Positions 40,465 through 48,618 of a stretch of 64,000 bases of DNA are shown piece after piece. Position 1 is the stretch's first letter; each line of letters opens with the position of its first letter. The stretch is from Aldehydirespirator sp965248735 (GTDB lineage Bacteria > Actinomycetota > Acidimicrobiia > Acidimicrobiales > Aldehydirespiratoraceae): contig OZ252146.1 of the NCBI GenBank assembly GCA_965248735.1, positions 868,001 to 932,000 on the forward strand, written 5' to 3'. A model generated the notes under the pieces. The model was not told the origin of the DNA and did not search any database. It saw nothing but the letters and a program-made list of their open reading frames with translations. Made by a program: the position numbers and the translations under genes.

Positions 40465-41880
40465 TCAGGGGCACGGAATGTGGGGCCAGCGATGGGGAAT
40501 CTCAAGACCGGCCCGCGCCAGCAGCGACTGCTGGGCGGCGGCGGCCTCAACGCGAAGGGCGGCAATATCGACTGTGGTGCACGTGCCGTCTTCGACGACG
40601 AGCCGGCCGGCCACCACCACGTCGCGCACCGACCGCCCGTCGGTTCCCCACACGAGATGCAGGACCGTCTCCCCTCGGGGCACCCAGCCGATCGACGACG
40701 TGTCGTGCACCACCATGTCGGCCTGCTTGCCCGGCTCCAGGCTGCCGATCCGGTCGTCCATGCCGATCGCCGCGGCCCCGGCGATGGTGGCCAGCTCAAA
40801 CGCGGTGTGGGCGCCGAAGCGCTCGGGGTCGACTCGGGTGTCGCGGGCCAGCCCGGCAGCCAGCGCGGCCACCCGCAGTATGTCCGCGGTGTCGCCCGCG
40901 TTGGAGGCGTCGCAGCCCAGGGCCACCCGCCCGCCCCGCTCCACGATCTCGGCGTGGCGGCCCTGGCCGGCGACTCCCTGGCCCAATCGCAGGTAAGCCC
41001 ACGGGCAGTAGGCAATGGCCGTCGAAGTGCTCAGCACCAGCTCCACTTCGAGGTCGTCGAGCCACACGCCGTGGCCCACCAGCAGGTGCGGTCCCAGCAC
41101 GCCCAGCGCATCCAGGTGGGCCAGGGGACGGAGGCCGGTGCGGGCCAGGTAGCGCTCGGGATCCGACGAGGTGGGCGACATGTGCATGGTGAGGCCGGCG
41201 CTCCGGTCCCGGGCCAGCTCCGCGGCCCCGGCCAGCAGCTCGTCGGAGGCGAGGTCGTGGCCCACCAGCGTCACCCACCCCTCGATCAGCCCGCCACCAG
41301 GGAAGGCGTCCACCACCTCGCGCTGGCGTTCGAGCACCTCTGCGGCCGGAGCGGTGAACGGGCCCTCTTCGATGTCCCAGCCCCAGGTGCCCATCGTGCC
41401 GCGGATGCCGGCTCGTCGCATCCCGGCCGCGGCCCGATGCGGGTTGGCCACCGTGCCCGCCTCCACCACCGCGGTCACCCCGTTGACGAGGTTCTCGACC
41501 GAGGACAGCACCGCCGACAGCTCGTCGTCGTCGCCGGTGTGGGCTCCGTGGGCCGGCACCGACCATTCGAAGATCGACGCTCCGGGGGGAAGCAGGTCGG
41601 GGATGCAGCTGCGGATGAGGGGATCGCCGGTCAGGTGCTGGTGGGCGTTGACCATCCCGGGCGTGACCACGCAGCCGGTGGCGTCGATCACCTCCGCCTC
41701 CGGGTGGCGCCCAGCCAGCTCCGTGCTCGATCCGACCGCGGCGATCACGTCGCCGGCCACCGCCACCGCGCCGCCGACGAGCACCTCCCGGGCCGGGTTC
41801 ATGGTCACGACGTCCCCGCCGGCCACCAGCAGCGTGACTGGTGCCGGCGCGGGGGCGCTCTCGGCAGTCTCGGCAGTCAC
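40465..41880 (-). CDS. amidohydrolase-superfamily protein (ATZ/TRZ / nucleobase deaminase-like)
   Basis: 471 residues from GTG 41880. Metal-binding VNAHQHLTGDPLIRS, THMSPTSS-like LTMHMSPTSSDPERY, LLVGHGVWLDD with His, and ALGCDASNAGD with the catalytic Asp; the end of the beta sandwich is GSLEPGKQADMVVHD. It is homologous to the enzyme at 8193-9587 but clearly diverged. It probably deaminates or hydrolyses an N-heterocycle. It is divergent from the acetamidase/formamidase gene with only 27 bp between the annotated starts. Confidence 0.87.
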   Translation of the reverse strand: MTAETAESAPAPAPVTLLVAGGDVVTMNPAREVLVGGAVAVAGDVIAAVGSSTELAGRHPEAEVIDATGCVVTPGMVNAHQHLTGDPLIRSCIPDLLPPGASIFEWSVPAHGAHTGDDDELSAVLSSVENLVNGVTAVVEAGTVANPHRAAAGMRRAGIRGTMGTWGWDIEEGPFTAPAAEVLERQREVVDAFPGGGLIEGWVTLVGHDLASDELLAGAAELARDRSAGLTMHMSPTSSDPERYLARTGLRPLAHLDALGVLGPHLLVGHGVWLDDLEVELVLSTSTAIAYCPWAYLRLGQGVAGQGRHAEIVERGGRVALGCDASNAGDTADILRVAALAAGLARDTRVDPERFGAHTAFELATIAGAAAIGMDDRIGSLEPGKQADMVVHDTSSIGWVPRGETVLHLVWGTDGRSVRDVVVAGRLVVEDGTCTTVDIAALRVEAAAAQQSLLARAGLEIPHRWPHIPCP

Positions 41881-41907
41881 GGCCGCCGAGCATAGGCGGC
41901 GGCACTC

Positions 41908-43104
41908 GTGCGAGAATCACCGGGTGCCGACATCCAGAACGCCCGCTGTCTCCGGGGATCCGCACGCCTCGATGACGCCGCCGATCCGCAGGGCGCAACC
42001 TTGATCCTGAATCCGGGTCAGGGCCGCATCGACGGCGGGCACTACCTCCCGGTGACCCCCGAGACCAGCCGGTGGGGCTGGTGGCCGAACCGCCAGACCG
42101 CCCCGGTGATGTCGGTGGACGATGGCGCGGTGCTCACCGTGGACACCCTGTCGCACGAGGGGATCCTCGAGGTCCAGGGCGGCGACCCCGAAGCCTACTT
42201 CGGGTCCCTCGGCGTGGGCCGCAGCGACGTGCTCGACGACGCGGTGGAGATCGCTCGCGATGTCCCGCACACCTTCGACGTGGACGGCTCGCACGTCGTG
42301 ACCGGGCCCATCGGGGTCCGCGGTGCCGAGCCCGGGGACCTGCTGCGCGTGGATGTCCTGGGCTTCGCCCTGCGGGTGCCCTACGGCGTCACTACGAATC
42401 GCCACGGGCTCGGCGCGTTGCCCGACGAGATGCCCGACGGATCCGAGCCCCCCGAGACGCTGTGGCCGGGCGCCCCAGAGCGGGCCGTGAACGTGTTCAC
42501 GACGGTGGAGGGCGACGCCGAAGCGGGTCAGGCGGTGATCCGCTACGGCGCCGGACGAGCCCTGAGCTACCCGATCGCGCCGTTCCTGGGGATGATGGGC
42601 GTGACTCCCGATACGACCGATCCCGTGCGCACCCGACCGCCGGGACGGTACGGCGGCAATCTCGACATCAAGCATCTCGTGCGGGGCGCGACGCTGTACC
42701 TGCCGGTGCAGTTGCCCGGGGCCGGCTTCGCGGTGGGCGATCCGCACTTCGCCCAGGGCAACGGCGAGGTTGCCCTGACCGCGCTGGAGGGCTCGCTGAG
42801 AGCCGACGTGCGCCTGTCGGTGCTGCGGGGCCCCGAGGCCCGCCGAGCCTGCGGGCTGATCGAGAACCCCTTCGGCGAGACCGACGACCACTGGATCCCG
42901 GTCGGGCTGCACGCCGACCTCGACGAGGCCATGCGCGAGGCGGTCCGGGAGGCCCTGCGCTTCTGCGAGAGCCGGCTCGGCCTGCCCCGCCACATCGCCT
43001 ACGCCTACTTGAGCTGCGCGGCGGACTTCGAAGTCACCCAGGTGGTCAACGAGATCAAGGGCGTCCACTGCCTCATCGCCAAGCGCGACTTCCCTGGCCT
43101 ATGA
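41908..43104 (+). CDS. acetamidase/formamidase-family amide hydrolase
   Basis: Up to 398 residues from GTG 41908. The conserved region begins GRIDGGHYLPVTPETSRWGW about 35 residues in, so the true start may be later (a TTG at 42001 is in frame). VLTVDTLSHEGILEVQGGDP, TGPIGVRGAEPGDLLRVDVL, GRYGGNLDIKHLVRGATLYL and FAVGDPHFAQGNGEVALTAL are the hallmark FmdA/AmdA stretches, including the D-x-H and GEV active-site region. It should release ammonia from formamide or another short amide. Together with the amidohydrolase it suggests amide/ureide nitrogen scavenging. Confidence 0.87.
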   Translation: MRESPGADIQNARCLRGSARLDDAADPQGATLILNPGQGRIDGGHYLPVTPETSRWGWWPNRQTAPVMSVDDGAVLTVDTLSHEGILEVQGGDPEAYFGSLGVGRSDVLDDAVEIARDVPHTFDVDGSHVVTGPIGVRGAEPGDLLRVDVLGFALRVPYGVTTNRHGLGALPDEMPDGSEPPETLWPGAPERAVNVFTTVEGDAEAGQAVIRYGAGRALSYPIAPFLGMMGVTPDTTDPVRTRPPGRYGGNLDIKHLVRGATLYLPVQLPGAGFAVGDPHFAQGNGEVALTALEGSLRADVRLSVLRGPEARRACGLIENPFGETDDHWIPVGLHADLDEAMREAVREALRFCESRLGLPRHIAYAYLSCAADFEVTQVVNEIKGVHCLIAKRDFPGL

Positions 43105-43197
43105 CCGCAGGTCGATCACCACACGCGACACCATCGCCGCCACCGGGGCGTGGGCCCTGTAGCCAGCTTCACTGTCGAGGATGGTCTCGCCGGTGCT
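43099..43197 (-). pseudogene. C-terminal scrap of an unidentified gene
   Basis: The minus-strand frame ending at TAG 43101-43099 reads TGETILDSEAGYRAHAPVAA and then MVSRVVIDLRS. It looks like the end of a real protein but starts nowhere. It is out of frame with the MFS fragment to which it is joined, and overlaps the acetamidase stop by 6 bp. Confidence 0.4.
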
Positions 43198-43212
43198 ATC
43201 CGGGATCTGAAC

Positions 43213-43349
43213 CCGAACTCGTCGCGCAGCTCTCCGAGCACGGTGACGATCCCGCCGATGCCCCCGGCGGTCACCCCCATCAGCACCTGGAAGGGCAGCA
43301 GGTCGCGGCGGGCGTCCCGGCGCGGCGAGGCGCCGGCCCGGTCGGTCAA
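43213..43349 (-). pseudogene. N-terminal fragment of an MFS transporter
   Basis: From TTG 43349 the minus strand reads ...RRDLLPFQVLMGVTAGGIGG and IVTVLGELRDEFGF, the typical first membrane segment and first cytoplasmic 'R.eFGf' turn of a major facilitator transporter. Homology then stops. It begins 5 bp after the small gene at 43354-43659, so the operon once continued with a transporter that is now lost. Confidence 0.55.
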
Positions 43350-43353
43350 GGGT

Positions 43354-43659
43354 TCAGATCGCTTTGAGCAGCAGGTCGCTGGTCTGGCCCGAGACGAACA
43401 GGTCGCTGCCCGCCTTGAGGATCTCCCGGTATGCCTCCTCGGTGGGCAGCCTCTCCAGGAACTCGTCGAGCGTGCCCAGATCGGGCGCGTCGATCATCCA
43501 GTACACCTTGCCGTAGGCGCCGTAGGCCTCCATCCAGGACGTGACCGCAACCCGCTCGGGGTCGGCCTCGGCCATGTAGCGGGTGTAGCGCCCGATCCAC
43601 TCCCGCACCCGGGCCCCGTCGCTGGAATCGACCTGGGCCTTGCGAACCATCCTCACCAT
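43354..43659 (-). CDS. small protein, possibly dimeric alpha-beta barrel; function unknown
   Basis: 101 residues from ATG 43659 (GGAAGTG upstream): MVRMVRKAQVDSSDGARVRE, WIGRYTRYMAEADPERVAVT and so on. The beta-alpha-beta-beta-alpha pattern with 'yyR.....p.t.eey.ei......lf' resembles ferredoxin-like dimeric barrel proteins such as EthD or NIPSNAP relatives, but no signature residue confirms it. It follows the DUF1989 gene by 5 bp, so it belongs to the Rieske operon. Confidence 0.65.
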   Translation of the reverse strand: MVRMVRKAQVDSSDGARVREWIGRYTRYMAEADPERVAVTSWMEAYGAYGKVYWMIDAPDLGTLDEFLERLPTEEAYREILKAGSDLFVSGQTSDLLLKAI

Positions 43660-43664
43660 CGCAG

Positions 43665-44357
43665 TCACTTCCCTTCGCCGGTCGACGGGCCCGACGATGT
43701 GCCGGCCGCCGAGTCGTGCCCATCTTCGATCCACACTTCGAGGCCGATCCGCTTGGGCTCGCCCCCGTTGGAGGCCGACGTCTCGCTGGGACAGGCCGAC
43801 ACCGCGGCCAGCACGTCGATCTCGGCCCGCAGGTCGATGTAGTCGCCCGCCTCGGCCGGCGACTGCCGGAACACCAGCCGCGCCTCGTCCTCCACGTCGG
43901 TGCACATGAACACGTTGAACACGTCGGGGATCAGGTCGGGGTCCACGCCCCAGGGCCTGACCGCCTCCTCGAGATTGCCCTGGCAGGTGCGGTGGCCGGA
44001 CTCGATTCCGTCGCGGACCGCGTAGACACCACGGGAGCACCGGCCGCCGTTCCAAGCGAAGTGGACTCCCACGGGATCGTCGACAACGGTAAGCATCAGC
44101 CGCTCGTAGGGAGGGCGCGACCACAGGGTGGTGATGCGCCGCATCGTCCCGGTCCCGGCCAGCATGTTGAGGGCAACGGTCTGGCCGGCGTGGTAGCCCT
44201 CGCGGGGGTTGTCGAGGGCCAGGAACGCGGTGTCGGCCACCTGCGGGCCGTCCAACGCCACGATCCTGAGCATCTGCCCGGCCCTCACCTCCACCGCCCG
44301 GCCCTCGCAGCGCGGCACGACCACCTCCTGCAGGAGCATCCGGCCCGCGCCGTTCAT
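43665..44357 (-). CDS. DUF1989 / urea carboxylase-associated family protein
   Basis: 230 residues from ATG 44357. GPQVADTAFLALDNPREGYH, AGQTVALNMLAGTGTMRRIT, HRTCQGNLEEAVRPWGVDPD, IPDVFNVFMCTDVED and VSACPSETSASNGG are the family landmarks. Members are found next to urea carboxylase and in carboxylguanidine/guanidine and amine degradation loci; a metal-binding Cys/His set is visible. Its start codon is reached from the Rieske gene through four chained micro-ORFs, and its N-terminus MNGAGR resembles theirs. Role in this operon unknown. Confidence 0.85.
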   Translation of the reverse strand: MNGAGRMLLQEVVVPRCEGRAVEVRAGQMLRIVALDGPQVADTAFLALDNPREGYHAGQTVALNMLAGTGTMRRITTLWSRPPYERLMLTVVDDPVGVHFAWNGGRCSRGVYAVRDGIESGHRTCQGNLEEAVRPWGVDPDLIPDVFNVFMCTDVEDEARLVFRQSPAEAGDYIDLRAEIDVLAAVSACPSETSASNGGEPKRIGLEVWIEDGHDSAAGTSSGPSTGEGK

Positions 44358-44509
44358 GCAATCGCTGCGCAGGCGATCGGGCCCTCGCCGTTCATGCGGC
44401 TACTTCGCAGGCGATCCGGCCCGCGCCGTTCATGCAGCCACTTCGCAGCCGATCGGGCCCTCGCCGGTCATGCATCCACCTGGTAGATGACGCCGGCAGG
44501 AGTGATCAT
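44354..44509 (-). repeat. 38-bp tandem repeat forming four ATGA-chained micro-ORFs
   Basis: Four 42-nt frames overlap by 4 bases each on the minus strand. They are 44509-44468 (MITPAGVIYQVDA), 44471-44430 (MTGEGPIGCEVAA), 44433-44392 (MNGAGRIACEVAA) and 44395-44354 (MNGEGPIACAAIA). The first starts on the ATGA of the upstream Rieske gene (C-terminus CEVAA) and the last ends on the ATGA that starts the DUF1989 gene (N-terminus MNGAGR). Units two to four repeat every 38 bp and combine the Rieske end with the DUF1989 beginning, so the array looks like an expansion of an original stop-start junction. Confidence 0.85.
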
Positions 44510-45846
44510 GCGGCTACTTCGCAGGTGACGTCGCCGGCGCTGGCCGTCGTCAGCTTCACATCCGACGACATCAGCTCCAGCCAGGCCCTCAGATAGCCCC
44601 GCATCGGCCCCTCGTAGGTGACCGGCGCCCGGCTAACGCCGTCGGCGGAGACCTCCTCGGCCTCGTGACCGAGTCCCTTGCTCATGTCCACCCATTCCAC
44701 CTCGGCTATGGCGAGGCCCTGCTGGCAGCGCTCGAACAGCTCCAGGTCATCGGGGTTGCCGAGGCTGGGGAAGTCCTCTGCGATCCGCATCCTCAGCACG
44801 TTCACCTCGTCGGGCGCGCCCTCCGCGGCCACCACCCAGGTGTGCAGCCGGGTCTCGCCGACGGTCAACGGATCCACCGTCTCGAGGTGGTTGCCCTTGA
44901 TGAGCAGGTTGGGGAAGATCGACAGGTTGATCATCGAGCCCGGCGCCATCTCCAGGACATCGGGGGCGTCGTCGCCGCAGCTCTGCTCAATCTGCTCGGT
45001 GTACCACTCCCGCCCCGGCACCGGCCGCTGCGTCTCCCAGAAGGACTGGTGGAGGCCGGGGCGCTGGTCCACGAACATGTGCCCGTTGCCGAGGTCCGAG
45101 CCGTACATGCCGGTCTCGTCGGGGCTCGCCTTGAACTGCGACAGCGACCGGGCGCCCCCGTGCTGGCGCTCGTTCAGAATCAGGAAGCTGCGATGGGCGA
45201 AGGTGGGGTGAAGGCCGTCGCCGGCGTTGTCCCAGGCCAGCTTCCAGTTGCCCCGGTAGATCATGCGCTGGCAGTTGCGCACCTCGATGCGCCCCGACGG
45301 GGACCGGTCCACGAACCCGTCGATCAGCGGCCCGGCCGGGCCCAGCCAATCCGCGAGGCTGGGTGCATCGAGGTTGAGGGTCCCGAAGATCAAGCCCCGG
45401 TAGGTGCCGAGCCTTGGCACCTGGGCCAGGCCGTGATGGTCCTTGTGGAAGTCGGCCGGATAGCCCTCGACGAACGGCACATTGACCAGGTCGCCGCGGT
45501 TGGAGTAGGTCCAGCCGTGGTAGGAGCATTGGAAGCGCCGGGCCGAGCCGCACTCGGACTGGCACACGCTCGAGGCCCGGTGGGCGCAGCGGTTGAACAG
45601 GGCGTGCAGGCCGCCGTCGTCGTCGCGGGTGATGATCAGCGGCCGCAGCCCCATGTGCGACGCCAGGAAATCGTTGGGGTTGGGCACCTGGCTCTCGTGG
45701 GCCAGATAGACCCAGGCGCCGCCGAACACCTTGGACATCTCGGCGTTGAAGACCTCGGCGTCGGTGTAGATGGAGCGGTGGACCCGGTGGGGCTGGACCA
45801 GAGCGTCGAGAGCGGTCGTCGCGGTCATGTCGGTAAGGGCGGTCAT
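44506..45846 (-). CDS. Rieske non-heme iron oxygenase, alpha subunit
   Basis: 446 residues from ATG 45846. The [2Fe-2S] Rieske site C-x-H-x17-C-x2-H lies near residues 88-110 (NRCAHRASSVCQ and FQCSYHGWTY). The catalytic iron site is DNAGDGLHPTFAH (His-x4-His), with a carboxylate expected later. It is an aromatic-ring or related substrate hydroxylating dioxygenase/monooxygenase and should pair with the beta subunit encoded 32 bp upstream. Electron-supply proteins are not obvious in the operon. Its stop starts the micro-ORF ladder. Confidence 0.9.
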   Translation of the reverse strand: MTALTDMTATTALDALVQPHRVHRSIYTDAEVFNAEMSKVFGGAWVYLAHESQVPNPNDFLASHMGLRPLIITRDDDGGLHALFNRCAHRASSVCQSECGSARRFQCSYHGWTYSNRGDLVNVPFVEGYPADFHKDHHGLAQVPRLGTYRGLIFGTLNLDAPSLADWLGPAGPLIDGFVDRSPSGRIEVRNCQRMIYRGNWKLAWDNAGDGLHPTFAHRSFLILNERQHGGARSLSQFKASPDETGMYGSDLGNGHMFVDQRPGLHQSFWETQRPVPGREWYTEQIEQSCGDDAPDVLEMAPGSMINLSIFPNLLIKGNHLETVDPLTVGETRLHTWVVAAEGAPDEVNVLRMRIAEDFPSLGNPDDLELFERCQQGLAIAEVEWVDMSKGLGHEAEEVSADGVSRAPVTYEGPMRGYLRAWLELMSSDVKLTTASAGDVTCEVAA

Positions 45847-45878
45847 GTCGGGACCTCGCTTCCGCGGAGTGGCTGCAT

Positions 45879-46451
45879 CTATAGCACGAACGAGAACTTG
45901 CGGACGTCGCCGCGGCTGTCCACCAGCCGCACGATCTTGAACCTCACCGACCAGCCCTCGCCCAGCGAGGCGAGCACGTAGTCGTTGTGGCTGGCGAACG
46001 GGGTCAGCCGGTCCTTGCGGTGCTCCCATACCAGCGTCGTGCAGCGGGCCAGCGTGTCGCCGTCCTCGAGGGGCCACGCCTCCACGTTCGACACCGTCCG
46101 GCAAGTGTGCGACGGCGGCTCCTGGGCGTGGGCCCAACCCGTCTCCAGCAGCCCGATGCGGTCCTCCATGCGGCGGCGGTCGTCGAGCAGGTACGAGACC
46201 TGCGCGCGCGGGTCTCCGGTGGGATCCAGTGGCACCCAGTAGACGCAGTCGTCGGTGAAGCGTTCCAGCCAGGCCCGGTAGCGGCGCTCGTCCAGCAGCC
46301 GGGCCTCGTGGAACAGCGCCTGCTCCATCGCGGGGCGGATACTCGGGTCGCCGGGGCCGCGGTCGACGGAGGGTCCCGACGCCAGATCGATCAGGCGCCG
46401 GTACAGGCTGTCGTCGACCACCGACTCCGACGCGGCCGACGCGCTCATCAA
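45879..46451 (-). CDS. ring-hydroxylating dioxygenase beta subunit
   Basis: 190 residues with the cone-like SnoaL/NTF2 fold: ALFHEARLLDERRYRAWLER, FTDDCVYWVPLDPTGDPRAQ, VSYLLDDRRRMEDRIGLLET and the end GDVRKFSFVL are typical of the beta subunits of benzoate/biphenyl-type oxygenases. These support the alpha3beta3 hexamer structure. It overlaps the upstream aldolase gene by 4 bp and lies directly before the alpha subunit. Confidence 0.88.
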   Translation of the reverse strand: MMSASAASESVVDDSLYRRLIDLASGPSVDRGPGDPSIRPAMEQALFHEARLLDERRYRAWLERFTDDCVYWVPLDPTGDPRAQVSYLLDDRRRMEDRIGLLETGWAHAQEPPSHTCRTVSNVEAWPLEDGDTLARCTTLVWEHRKDRLTPFASHNDYVLASLGEGWSVRFKIVRLVDSRGDVRKFSFVL

Positions 46452-47263
46452 CCGGACGCCGTGCCCTCTCCGGCGCCGCCACCGGCGCCGTGGACGGCCT
46501 CCAGCAGGCGGCCGACCAGTGCGGCCGGATCGGCCGATCCCCAGACGTTGCGGCCGAAGGCCACGCCCGCGCCGCCCGCCTCGACCACGCCGCGGGCCAG
46601 GGCGACAACCTGGTCCTCGTCATCTACCTTGGGACCCCCGAGGGCCACCACCGGCGCCGGGCAGGCTTCGACCACCGCGGCGAACTCCTCGGGAGGGCCC
46701 GGACACATGGTCTTGACGATGTCGGCTCCGAGCTCAACCGCGAGCCGGGCGCCGCGACCGACATTCTCCGCAGTCCATGGCACAGTCCTGGGCCAGCCGC
46801 CCGGTATCGACTCAGCCATCACCGGCAACCCCAGCAGCTCGCACTCAGCCGCCAGCCGAGCCAGTCGTCCCAGCGAGTGCTCCTCATCGGGCGTTCCCGG
46901 GAACACCATGATCACCACCGCGTCGGCGCCGAGCACCATGGCCTGCTCGGCGGAGTACAGCAGCGAAGTGGTGTCGGCACTGGGCGGGTCGCCCAGATCG
47001 GAGATCCCGCCGTCGATGCGCAGCACCAGCCCCGCGCCGGCGAAGGCCTCGGGACGGGCTCGGGCCAGCTGCCAGGTGGCGAGCACCGCGTCGGGGCCGC
47101 CTGCGGCAATGGAGGCCGCGGCGGAGGGCGCGACGCCCATGCCCATGTAGGCGGGGTGGTCCATGGCCACGAAAACAGCCCGGCCGTCGGCACGGAAGAT
47201 GTGCCGGAACCGGCGGCGCTTGCCAGCCGACACGGCCGAGAGCGGAGCACAAATGTTGTTCAT
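46448..47263 (-). CDS. DeoC/FbaB-type (LsrF-like) class I aldolase
   Basis: 271 residues from ATG 47263. FVAMDHPAYMGMGVAPSAAA, LRIDGGISDLGDPPSADTTS, ADAVVIMVFPGTPDEEHSLG, the probable Schiff-base lysine in GADIVKTMCPGPPEEFAAVV, and VALGGPKVDDEDQVVALARG with GAGVAFGRNVWG form the phosphate-binding end. This pattern fits archaeal-type fructose-bisphosphate aldolase, LsrF or ADH-synthase proteins. Being between two Rieske genes, it may cleave or condense a ring-cleavage or side-chain product rather than act in glycolysis. Confidence 0.83.
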   Translation of the reverse strand: MNNICAPLSAVSAGKRRRFRHIFRADGRAVFVAMDHPAYMGMGVAPSAAASIAAGGPDAVLATWQLARARPEAFAGAGLVLRIDGGISDLGDPPSADTTSLLYSAEQAMVLGADAVVIMVFPGTPDEEHSLGRLARLAAECELLGLPVMAESIPGGWPRTVPWTAENVGRGARLAVELGADIVKTMCPGPPEEFAAVVEACPAPVVALGGPKVDDEDQVVALARGVVEAGGAGVAFGRNVWGSADPAALVGRLLEAVHGAGGGAGEGTASG

Positions 47264-47286
47264 GGGTAGATCGGTCCGGTCGGTTG

Positions 47287-48468
47287 CTATTGCGCGGGCA
47301 GCGCCGCGGTGAACTCGTCGGAGGCCAGGGGCGTGGCCACGTCGGCGCGCACCGTCTTCATCACGTGCGCGGCCCGGCCCTCCCAGATGGAGGCCGGGCC
47401 GACCCGGTAGAACGGCGACCGCAGGTTGTTCATGAGCACGGTCACCATGTCGGTGTCCTCGCGATTGGTGACCGCGAGGCGGTCCAGCTCGAAGTCCTGC
47501 TCCTCCGGCGACTTGTCGATCCCGTAGATGCGGCTGAACAGCCGGGTGCGGTCCGGGGCGATGGGGTCGGCCCGCACCAGGAGCAGTTGCGTCGGATAGG
47601 GCAGCGGCGTGAGGTTGGGGTAGATGAAATCGGCGTAGTGGCCGAGGAGCTGCTCGGGGGTGAGGTCGTCGCGCCCTCCCGAAGTGTCGTCGTCGGCGGC
47701 GTGGGGCTTGAAGCCGCTGCAGGTGCGGCCCTCGAAACGCACGACCGTGTCCATCTGCTTGCGTATCTGGTTGAGGCGCCGGTGGACGAAGCGGACGTGG
47801 TAGTCGTCGTTGGAGTTCTCCGCGAAGGCCTTCCAGTTGATGGGGTAGACCCGGTCGAGCTCCCGGTAGTAGCGGGTGAACGTTCCGAACCGGTAAAGGT
47901 CGTAGCGCTCCGCCAGCGGGGCGATCCACTCCTGGAACGACGGGGCCTTGCGGGACAGGCAGCCGAACACGAGCTTGTCCCAGGCCACCTCGATGCGTAT
48001 CGGCACCAGGCCGTAGTCCTCGGCGGGCATGCCGTCGGGGTACATGCGCTTGCGGTCGGGGATGCCGATCAGGCGCCCGTCGATGGCGTAAGCCCAGTTG
48101 TGGTATGGGCAGGTCATGGTCCTGCCGCAGTTGCCGGCCGGCTCGAACAGCAGCCCCGAGGCCCGATGGCGGCAGTTGTTGAGGAAGCCCCGCACCGAGC
48201 CGTCCGCCTGGCGGATCACCATCACCTGCTGGTAGCCGATGGTGCCGGTGATGTAGTCGCCGGGCTCAGCCAGGTCCTCGGTGTCGCCCAGCCACACCCA
48301 GGACCGCCCGAACACCCGCACCATCTCGAGGTCGAACAGCTCCTGGTCGAAGACCTCGTAGGGCTGCAGCATCGGGCTGTCGAGAGGGGCGTGCACCAGC
48401 CCGGTGGTCTCGGCCACCCTGCGCTGCAGACGCTCGACAGCCGGCTCGTGCTGCACGTCCGCGATCAC
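47287..48468 (-). CDS. Rieske non-heme iron oxygenase, alpha subunit
   Basis: 393 residues from ATG 48468. Rieske cluster: FLNNCRHRASGLL and TMTCPYHNWAY (C-x-H-x18-C-x2-H). Mononuclear iron: AENSNDDYHVRFVHRRL (His-x4-His). It belongs to the same broad family as the proteins at 44506 and 53690, but sequences differ widely, so the three should have different substrates. It is the second gene of the minus-strand operon, 23 bp before the aldolase. Confidence 0.89.
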   Translation of the reverse strand: MIADVQHEPAVERLQRRVAETTGLVHAPLDSPMLQPYEVFDQELFDLEMVRVFGRSWVWLGDTEDLAEPGDYITGTIGYQQVMVIRQADGSVRGFLNNCRHRASGLLFEPAGNCGRTMTCPYHNWAYAIDGRLIGIPDRKRMYPDGMPAEDYGLVPIRIEVAWDKLVFGCLSRKAPSFQEWIAPLAERYDLYRFGTFTRYYRELDRVYPINWKAFAENSNDDYHVRFVHRRLNQIRKQMDTVVRFEGRTCSGFKPHAADDDTSGGRDDLTPEQLLGHYADFIYPNLTPLPYPTQLLLVRADPIAPDRTRLFSRIYGIDKSPEEQDFELDRLAVTNREDTDMVTVLMNNLRSPFYRVGPASIWEGRAAHVMKTVRADVATPLASDEFTAALPAQ

Positions 48469-48481
48469 ACCGCGACCCTAC

Positions 48482-48592
48482 CCCCGCAACCCGAAGCGAG
48501 TCCAAGCCCGCGACACCCGTTGGCGACAGAGCAATGCGGGGTGCGCGCTCTCACCCCGCAACCCGAAGCGAGTCCAAGCCCGCGACACCCGT
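48482..48592. repeat. pair of 39-bp direct repeats in the gap before the Rieske gene
   Basis: CCCCGCAACCCGAAGCGAGT followed by CCAAGCCCGCGACACCCGT occurs at 48482-48520 and again, unchanged, at 48554-48592, 72 bp apart. It lies between the MBL-fold gene stop and the Rieske start; no other feature is visible in this 150-bp gap. Confidence 0.8.
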
Positions 48593-48618
48593 GGCCGGTG
48601 CAACGGTAGATCTGCGGC

